In this document: positions 60,745 through 64,000 of the stretch, in pieces
Layout of the letters: each line of letters begins with the position of its first letter
Position numbering within the stretch: position 1 is the stretch's first letter
Assembly (NCBI RefSeq): GCF_016900875.1
Contig: NZ_JAFEUM010000009.1
Span: 1 to 64,000, forward strand
Length of the DNA stretch: 64,000 bases
Direction: 5' to 3'
Source: Vibrio ulleungensis
GTDB taxonomy: Bacteria; Pseudomonadota; Gammaproteobacteria; Enterobacterales; Vibrionaceae
Made by a program: the position numbers and the translations under genes
Notes under the pieces: model-generated
Seen by the model: only the letters and a program-made list of their open reading frames with translations
What the model was told of the DNA's origin: nothing
The model's database searches: none

Positions 60745-62397
60745 TTAGCCACGCAATGTTTTAAACGCATTGATTAAGCCATTTGTAGAGTCATCGTGTG
60801 AATCGATTGGAGAGTCATCACTTAGCTCTGGCAGTATTTGATTGGCAAGCTGCTTACCAAGTTCCACACCCCATTGATCGAACGAGAAGATGTTCCAAAT
60901 AACACCTTGAACAAAGATTTTGTGCTCGTACATAGCAATTAGGCTACCTAATGTACGTGGGTTAATCTGCTTAACCAAAATCGAGTTTGTTGGGCGGTTA
61001 CCTTCAAATACCTTAAATGGTACAAGATCAGCCATCTCAGCGTCTGTTTTACCCGCTGCGGCAAATTCTGCTTTTACTGTCTCTGCCGTTTTACCAAATG
61101 CCAATGCTTCTGTTTGAGCGAAGAAGTTAGACATCAATTTCTGATGATGGTCGCTGATCGCGTTGTGGCTGATTGCCGGAGCAATGAAGTCACATGGGAT
61201 AAGCTTAGTACCCTGGTGAATAAGCTGGTAGAACGCATGCTGGCCGTTTGTGCCAGGTTCACCCCAAATGATAGGACCGGTTTGGTATGTCACAGCATTG
61301 CCTTCACGGTCAACGTACTTACCATTGGATTCCATGTTTCCTTGCTGGAAGTAGGCAGCAAAACGATGCATGTACTGGTCGTAAGGTAGAATCGCTTCTG
61401 ACTCTGCGCCATAGAAGTTGTTGTACCATAGGCCAACAAGCGCCAGGATCACCGGGATATTGCTCTCTAAAGACTCAGAGGCGAAGTGGTTATCCATGTC
61501 GTGAGCGCCGGCAAGAAGCTCAACAAAGTTATCGTAGCCAACCCCTAGAGCGATAGACAAACCAATCGCTGACCATAGTGAGTAACGACCACCGACCCAG
61601 TCCCAGAACTCGAACATGTTATCGGTGTCGATACCAAACTCAGAAACCGCTGATGCGTTAGTTGATAGTGCAGCAAAGTGCTTAGCAACGTGTGCTTCGT
61701 CTTGTGCTGACTCTAGGAACCAGTCACGCGCAGAGTGTGCATTGGTCATCGTCTCTTGAGTGGTGAATGTTTTAGAAGCCACCAAGAATAGGGTTGTTTC
61801 TGGGTTTACTTTCTTTAGCGTCTCAGCAATGTGAGTGCCATCGACGTTAGATACGAAGTGAAGATTTAGGTGGTTTTTGTATGGTGCTAGTGCTTCGGTC
61901 ACCATGTACGGACCCAAATCTGAACCACCAATACCAATGTTTACAACATCAGTAATTGCCTGCCCTGTGTAGCCTTTCCACTCACCGCCAATCACACGAT
62001 CAGTGAACGATTTCATTTTTTCTAGTACGGCATTTACCGCTGGCATAACGTCTTTGCCATCAACCATAACAGGCGTATTGCTGCGATTACGGAGCGCTGT
62101 GTGCAGTACAGCACGACCTTCGGTTTGGTTAATTTTATCACCAGAGAACATCGCTTTGATTGCGGTGTCTAGCTCGGTTTCTTTCGCCAGATTAAACAGC
62201 AAATCCATTGTCTCTTGAGTGACAAAGTTTTTTGAGTAATCGACTAACATATCTTGTCCAAAACGCGTTGAGAATTGCTCAAAACGGTTTGTGTCTGATG
62301 CGAACAGGTCTTTGAGCTCAACATCTTGAGCTGCTTCAAAATGCGCAGTTAGCGCTTTCCACGCGTTGGTCTGCGTTGGGTTGATGTTTTTCAACAT
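60745..62397 (-). CDS. pgi: glucose-6-phosphate isomerase
   Basis: 550 aa. NIGIGGSDLGPYMVTEAL (phosphate site), the DWVGGRYSLWSAIGL signature, GEPGTNGQHAFYQLIHQGT and a C-terminal FDQWGVELGKQLA. Interconverts glucose-6-P and fructose-6-P. Single gene; normal length. Confidence 0.98.
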   Translation of the reverse strand: MLKNINPTQTNAWKALTAHFEAAQDVELKDLFASDTNRFEQFSTRFGQDMLVDYSKNFVTQETMDLLFNLAKETELDTAIKAMFSGDKINQTEGRAVLHTALRNRSNTPVMVDGKDVMPAVNAVLEKMKSFTDRVIGGEWKGYTGQAITDVVNIGIGGSDLGPYMVTEALAPYKNHLNLHFVSNVDGTHIAETLKKVNPETTLFLVASKTFTTQETMTNAHSARDWFLESAQDEAHVAKHFAALSTNASAVSEFGIDTDNMFEFWDWVGGRYSLWSAIGLSIALGVGYDNFVELLAGAHDMDNHFASESLESNIPVILALVGLWYNNFYGAESEAILPYDQYMHRFAAYFQQGNMESNGKYVDREGNAVTYQTGPIIWGEPGTNGQHAFYQLIHQGTKLIPCDFIAPAISHNAISDHHQKLMSNFFAQTEALAFGKTAETVKAEFAAAGKTDAEMADLVPFKVFEGNRPTNSILVKQINPRTLGSLIAMYEHKIFVQGVIWNIFSFDQWGVELGKQLANQILPELSDDSPIDSHDDSTNGLINAFKTLRG

Positions 62398-62636
62398 ATC
62401 AATTTCCTATTTTTTAGGTTTTGCACAACTAAAAGTAGTTCAAATTCTACTTTTGTTGTTTCCCCCGAAGTAAAAAATGAGTTTTTATAGCTGGTTATTC
62501 TTATACTTTATAACTGGGAATTATGCCGTAATTTTACTACACACATTTTGAGTCCCGTCACGTAAAAAGGCGTTTTTTGCCTATCTTCTCGCTCGATGTG
62601 TCTAAAATGTAAAAAAACAACATTGGAACTCGACTT

Positions 62637-63056
62637 ATGTGGTACCAGACCACCCTAAAACTTGCACCAAGAAAGCGTGGATTTCATTTGATCACTGATG
62701 AGATAGAACAGGCAACACCTGAAATTCGACAGCTTAATATTGGGCTATTACACCTGTTTATCCAACATAGTTCTGCCAGCCTAACTATTAATGAAAATGC
62801 CGACCCGACGGTTCGGATAGATTTTGAGTCGCACTTTAATCGATTTGTTCCAGAAGACGCACCTTACTATCGCCACACCTATGAAGGCTCGGATGATATG
62901 CCTGCTCACATCAAAGCATCCACATTAGGGTGTTCTATAAGTATACCCATCACAAATGGCCGATTGGCACTAGGGACTTGGCAGGGAGTGTATTTAGGCG
63001 AACATAGAGATCATGCTGGATCGCGAACGATCGTCGCGACATTACAGGGGGAGTAA
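62637..63056 (+). CDS. yjbQ: YjbQ family protein (UPF0047)
   Basis: 139 aa. LHLFIQHSSASLTINENADPTVRIDFESHFNRFVPED and GTWQGVYLGEHRDHAG define the family, which has a histidine-rich pocket and weak thiamine-phosphate synthase activity in vitro. Lies between pgi and alr, as in other vibrios. Confidence 0.9.
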   Translation: MWYQTTLKLAPRKRGFHLITDEIEQATPEIRQLNIGLLHLFIQHSSASLTINENADPTVRIDFESHFNRFVPEDAPYYRHTYEGSDDMPAHIKASTLGCSISIPITNGRLALGTWQGVYLGEHRDHAGSRTIVATLQGE

Positions 63057-63082
63057 ATCGTCACAGATAACAGTGACGATTT
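63055..63082 (+). terminator. hairpin between yjbQ and alr
   Basis: AAATCGTCAC / GTGACGATTT arms, 10 bp, perfect, with A/T-rich ends, between convergent genes; likely a bidirectional terminator despite the short T-run. Confidence 0.65.
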
Positions 63083-63084
63083 GG

Positions 63085-64000
63085 TTAAACGTACTCCATT
63101 TCGACTCGTGACGTTAGTTTAGTCACTAGTTCATAGGCGATAGTACCAATGTGCGAGGCAACTTCCTCGGCTGGCAACGACTCTCCCCATAAAATGGATT
63201 GGTCGCCTACTTTATCGGTTGAGTCTGGCCCAAGATCAACCGTTAGCATATCCATTGAGACACGCCCAGCGAGTGGCACCTTTCGTCCATTGACTATGAC
63301 TGGCGTACCATTGGGCGCTGTACGAGGATAACCATCGCCATAGCCAATCGCAATAACACCTACTTTGGTGTCTCTGCTGCTGGTCCAAATCCCACCATAG
63401 CCGACACTTTCACCCGCTTTGACATCACGTACAGCAATTAGATGCGATTTTAGGGTCATCACCGGCCGAAAGCCAAGCTCTGCTGCATACTCGTGCGCAA
63501 AAGGCGAAATTCCGTACATGATGATACCCGCGCGCACCCAATCGTATCGAGACGTCGGCCACTTTAGAAGGCCCGCCGATGCTGCGAGTGAGCGTTCACC
63601 ATGGGCGTTGTCCGTCAACGCATTAAATCGAGATATTTGTAGCTCTGTAACTGGATTATCGAGTTCGTCCGCACAGCCAAAATGGCTCATATAGCGAAGT
63701 GGCTGAGCGACATTAGAACAGCGGTGCAGACGCTCTACGAAGTCATCAAACTGAGTTTCACTCACTCCAAGACGATGCATACCTGTATCGACTTTTAACC
63801 ACACAATCACAGGCACATCGAGAGCAGCCTCTTCCAGTGCTAGCATTTGCTCTTCACAGTGCACTACAGTTTGAATGTTGTTGGTGACTAAAATAGGCAG
63901 ATCGGACGCAGAGTAAAAGCCTTCCAACAGCAATATCGGTTTCACGACACCACCCGCGCGCAGTTGCAGCGCTTCTTCAATTCGAGCCACACCAAAAGCA
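63085..64000 (-). CDS. alr: alanine racemase (5' part off window)
   Basis: The visible 305 residues begin in the barrel (AFGVARIEEALQLRAGG) and include VIVWLKVDTGMHRLG, VRAGIIMYGISPF, VGYGGIWTSSRDTKVGVIAIGYGDGYPR (the second catalytic Tyr region) and GRVSMDMLTVDLG. The N-terminal PLP-lysine region (VVKANAYGHG-type) lies beyond the right edge. Makes D-Ala for peptidoglycan; PLP enzyme. Follows yjbQ in convergent orientation. Confidence 0.95.
   Translation of the reverse strand, partial: AFGVARIEEALQLRAGGVVKPILLLEGFYSASDLPILVTNNIQTVVHCEEQMLALEEAALDVPVIVWLKVDTGMHRLGVSETQFDDFVERLHRCSNVAQPLRYMSHFGCADELDNPVTELQISRFNALTDNAHGERSLAASAGLLKWPTSRYDWVRAGIIMYGISPFAHEYAAELGFRPVMTLKSHLIAVRDVKAGESVGYGGIWTSSRDTKVGVIAIGYGDGYPRTAPNGTPVIVNGRKVPLAGRVSMDMLTVDLGPDSTDKVGDQSILWGESLPAEEVASHIGTIAYELVTKLTSRVEMEYV

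Noticed and set aside
1..64000. tRNA genes and CRISPR arrays
   Set aside because: None seen by reading; no cloverleaf-like sequence ending in GGTTCRA-type T-loops and no regularly spaced repeats.

Overview
This window is chromosomal DNA from a Vibrio. Gene content, protein sequences and gene order (cysJIH, dusA-pspG, purHD-hupA-yjaG, rph-pyrE-yicC, crbS to acs, aroQ-accBC-prmA-dusB-fis, pgi-yjbQ-alr) all match the vibrio core genome. No species is assigned.

Left core, 1-19173. The window opens in the leader of an rRNA operon read leftwards: two tandem promoters, a boxA, and what look like the first 8 nt of 16S rRNA at the very edge. Next come the sulphite-reduction operon cysJIH, a beta-barrel outer-membrane protein, pspG with its own sigma-54 promoter, dusA, a ZntR-type regulator coupled to a metal-efflux permease, purHD behind a PurR box, a DUF1481 lipoprotein, hupA, a CNNM/CBS protein, yjaG, a 2-hydroxyacid dehydrogenase, pyrE-rph with its attenuator, and yicC.

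Accessory island, about 19153-35345 (16.2 kb). It sits in the 3' end of yicC, bounded by a 21-bp repeat with 19/21 identity. GGTGACA heptamers, likely integrase arm sites, lie next to both ends. The left third is the element's own machinery on the + strand: a P4-type tyrosine integrase, a gene of unknown function, an AlpA-like regulator whose ribosome binding site is buried in a 12-bp inverted repeat, two small helix-turn-helix proteins, an HUH-type replication initiator (inovirus Gp2/YagK-YfjJ-like) and an HGG-motif protein. The right two thirds are cargo. They include at least three canonical integron attC sites with minus-strand cassette genes (PIN-like, GNAT, LysE) and no integron integrase, plus a family of palindromic repeats (core TTTGCCCC / TTGTCC) that lies at nearly every cargo-module border. 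Other cargo is a UDG-superfamily-like protein, two paralogous secreted or membrane-anchored metzincin proteases (one in a three-gene translationally coupled operon), a fragment of an AraC-type regulator and several unknown genes. The repeat-delimited cargo is the most unusual part of the window.

Right core, 35346-64000. A domain-permuted family 3 beta-glucosidase lies behind several palindromic operators, followed by a 2OG-Fe(II) oxygenase behind a PurR-type box, a ThrE-family exporter, a sulfotransferase, a nucleotidyltransferase and an iron-dependent alcohol dehydrogenase. The acetate-switch neighbourhood follows: the hybrid kinase crbS, an MFS transporter, a CBS/DUF294 protein, a DnaQ-like exonuclease and acs. 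Next are aroQ-accB-accC, prmA, dusB-fis, an acyltransferase, a CheX-like phosphatase, pgi, yjbQ and a truncated alr running off the right edge. No tRNA gene, CRISPR array or intact insertion sequence was seen.
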